This document shows positions 4,381-5,323 of a stretch of 5,323 bases of DNA, in pieces. Positions within the stretch are counted from its first letter, which is position 1; every line of letters starts with the position of its first letter. The notes under the pieces were generated by a model. That model was given only the letters and a program-made list of their open reading frames with translations, did no database searches and was not told the origin of the DNA. The translations under genes and the position numbers were made by a program. The DNA is from Thermogutta sp. (GTDB lineage: Bacteria > Planctomycetota > Planctomycetia > Pirellulales > Thermoguttaceae): positions 1 to 5,323 of the forward strand of contig JAAZNR010000287.1 of the NCBI GenBank assembly GCA_012798155.1. The letters are read 5' to 3'.

Positions 4381-5323
4381 TCAGCCCACGCGAAGCTGCC
4401 GATGCACCTCTTCGATGACGTCGGCGACTTTCCATGTGCGCCGGTCCGCACGCAATTCCGCGTTTTCCGCCAGCCACTGATCGACGCGCTTTTGGGCGGA
4501 AATGACGGTGGCGTGGCTCTTCTTGCCGAAATAGCGCCCGATTTCATTGAGCGGAGCACGCGTGTATTTCCTCGCCAGCCACATGGCCAGCATCCGCGGC
4601 CCACTGATCCGGCGGTCCTTGGTATCCGCGTGGAGCGACTTGTCGGGCAGGCCCAGCGTCCGGCAAACCGCCTGCTCGATTTCTTCGATCGGTACTTCTC
4701 CTGAGGAGGAAGCGATCAGATCGGCCAAGACCTCCTCGGCTTCCTTTCGGCCGATGGGCGACCCGGACGTGCCGGCAAAGGCTTTCAATCGGCAAACCGC
4801 CCCGGTGAGTTGGCGCACGTCGCCGGCCAGCCGCTGCGACAGCCAGCGGCATACGGACTCGGAGAGATTCAGGTTCACGGATCGGGCCGCCCGTGAGATG
4901 ATCTCCATCCTCATCGCGGCGTCCGGCGGATCCAATCGGCAGACCATGCCGCTCTGCAGGCGACTGATCAGTTCAGATCCCAACTCGCCCAGCTCTTGAG
5001 GCGAGCGATCAGCGGCGCAGATCACCTGACTGCCGTTTTTGAGCAAGGCGTCGATGGTGTACAGCAATTCGATTTGCGTCTGGTGCTTTCCACGGAAGAA
5101 TTGGAGATCATCCAAGATCAGCAGCCGCACCCCGCGATACTTCATACGCAGGGCCGCGACGCCGCCGCCCTTGACCGCGTCAATGAATGCGCTCGTGAAT
5201 TGCTCCGCCGACAGGTAGAGGGCCGCCAAATGGCGATGGCGTTGCCGGACCGCCGACCAAACACCCTCCAGCAAGTGCGTTTTACCGGTCCCCGTCGGCC
5301 CGTAAATCGTCAACGGAGAATAC
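4381..5323 (-). CDS. dnaA: Chromosomal replication initiator DnaA, 5' partial (domains III-IV)
   Basis: A total of 313 residues plus the stop (TGA at 4383-4381) are present; the N-terminus lies beyond base 5323, so domains I and II and the start of domain III are missing. The first in-window residues are YSPLTIYGPTGTGKTHLLEG. Walker A is GPTGTGKT (bases 5301-5278). Walker B is LLILDDLQF, with its first aspartate at 5112-5110. ISRLQSGM carries the arginine-finger (box VII) arginine, and GDVRQLTGAVCRL is the sensor II/box VIII region. Domain IV follows with RISGPRMLAMWLARKYT and the DNA-binding signature EIGRYFGKKSHATVISAQKRV, the part that reads DnaA boxes. DnaA binds origin DNA as ATP filaments and opens the duplex to load helicase. 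A TTG at 5313 could be mistaken for a start but falls inside domain III, so it is not the true one. No DnaA-box cluster or dnaN is visible here. Planctomycetes can carry DnaA-like paralogues, so this may be either the main initiator or a second copy. Confidence 0.9.
   Translation of the reverse strand, partial: YSPLTIYGPTGTGKTHLLEGVWSAVRQRHRHLAALYLSAEQFTSAFIDAVKGGGVAALRMKYRGVRLLILDDLQFFRGKHQTQIELLYTIDALLKNGSQVICAADRSPQELGELGSELISRLQSGMVCRLDPPDAAMRMEIISRAARSVNLNLSESVCRWLSQRLAGDVRQLTGAVCRLKAFAGTSGSPIGRKEAEEVLADLIASSSGEVPIEEIEQAVCRTLGLPDKSLHADTKDRRISGPRMLAMWLARKYTRAPLNEIGRYFGKKSHATVISAQKRVDQWLAENAELRADRRTWKVADVIEEVHRQLRVG

Noticed and set aside
4184..4604. Additional minus-strand frames overlapping the dnaA 3' end
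   Set aside because: They overlap clearly conserved DnaA domain IV in another frame and show no family features.
1..5323. A new defence, secretion or biosynthetic system
   Set aside because: Apart from the IS scar, the genes are a helical protein, an SPFH relic, a secreted peptidase-like protein, an oxidoreductase and DnaA. Spacing, separate regulatory signals and orientation do not indicate one cooperating module.

Overview
This is a GC-rich bacterial window that looks like chromosomal DNA from a planctomycete-like organism. The taxonomic call is an inference from gene content: a Tat-exported Gfo/Idh/MocA oxidoreductase, a secreted DUF1570-type HExxH protein and short autonomous genes with sizeable leaders, a combination typical of Planctomycetes. 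No rRNA, tRNA or CRISPR array was seen.

Layout. (1) Bases 1 to about 348 are a mobile-element scar. The last 25 codons of a plus-strand gene, possibly a transposase, run in from the left. They are followed by a low-GC stretch and then the N-terminal third of an ISNCY-like helix-turn-helix transposase on the minus strand. Its Shine-Dalgarno lies inside a perfect GNRA-capped hairpin, and the element end carries two near-identical 19-bp repeats. (2) Bases 349-596 are a leader region with a plausible extended -10 promoter and two dyad symmetries. They precede an intact 169-aa gene (597-1106) for a helical protein with no assigned function. (3) Bases 1233-1452 are a decayed SPFH/YdjI-like ('virion core protein') gene that keeps only about 60 N-terminal residues. 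(4) Bases 1518-2699 encode a secreted protein with a gluzincin-like zinc site (DUF1570-like). (5) Bases 2871-4223 encode a Tat-exported Gfo/Idh/MocA oxidoreductase with its own promoter candidate, a strong RBS and a Rho-independent terminator. (6) Bases 4381-5323, minus strand, are the C-terminal 313 residues of DnaA. The gene converges on the oxidoreductase and its 5' end lies outside the window.

How they fit together. The 597-1106 gene and the SPFH relic probably once formed a two-gene unit, now broken. The peptidase and the oxidoreductase are on the same strand but 171 bp apart, with a promoter candidate between them, so they are probably independent envelope or periplasmic functions. DnaA is a housekeeping replication gene unrelated to its convergent neighbour. 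I found no convincing new multi-gene system. The most interesting points are the RNA hairpin on the transposase fragment, the truncated SPFH gene next to an intact uncharacterised partner, and the structured leader in front of that partner.
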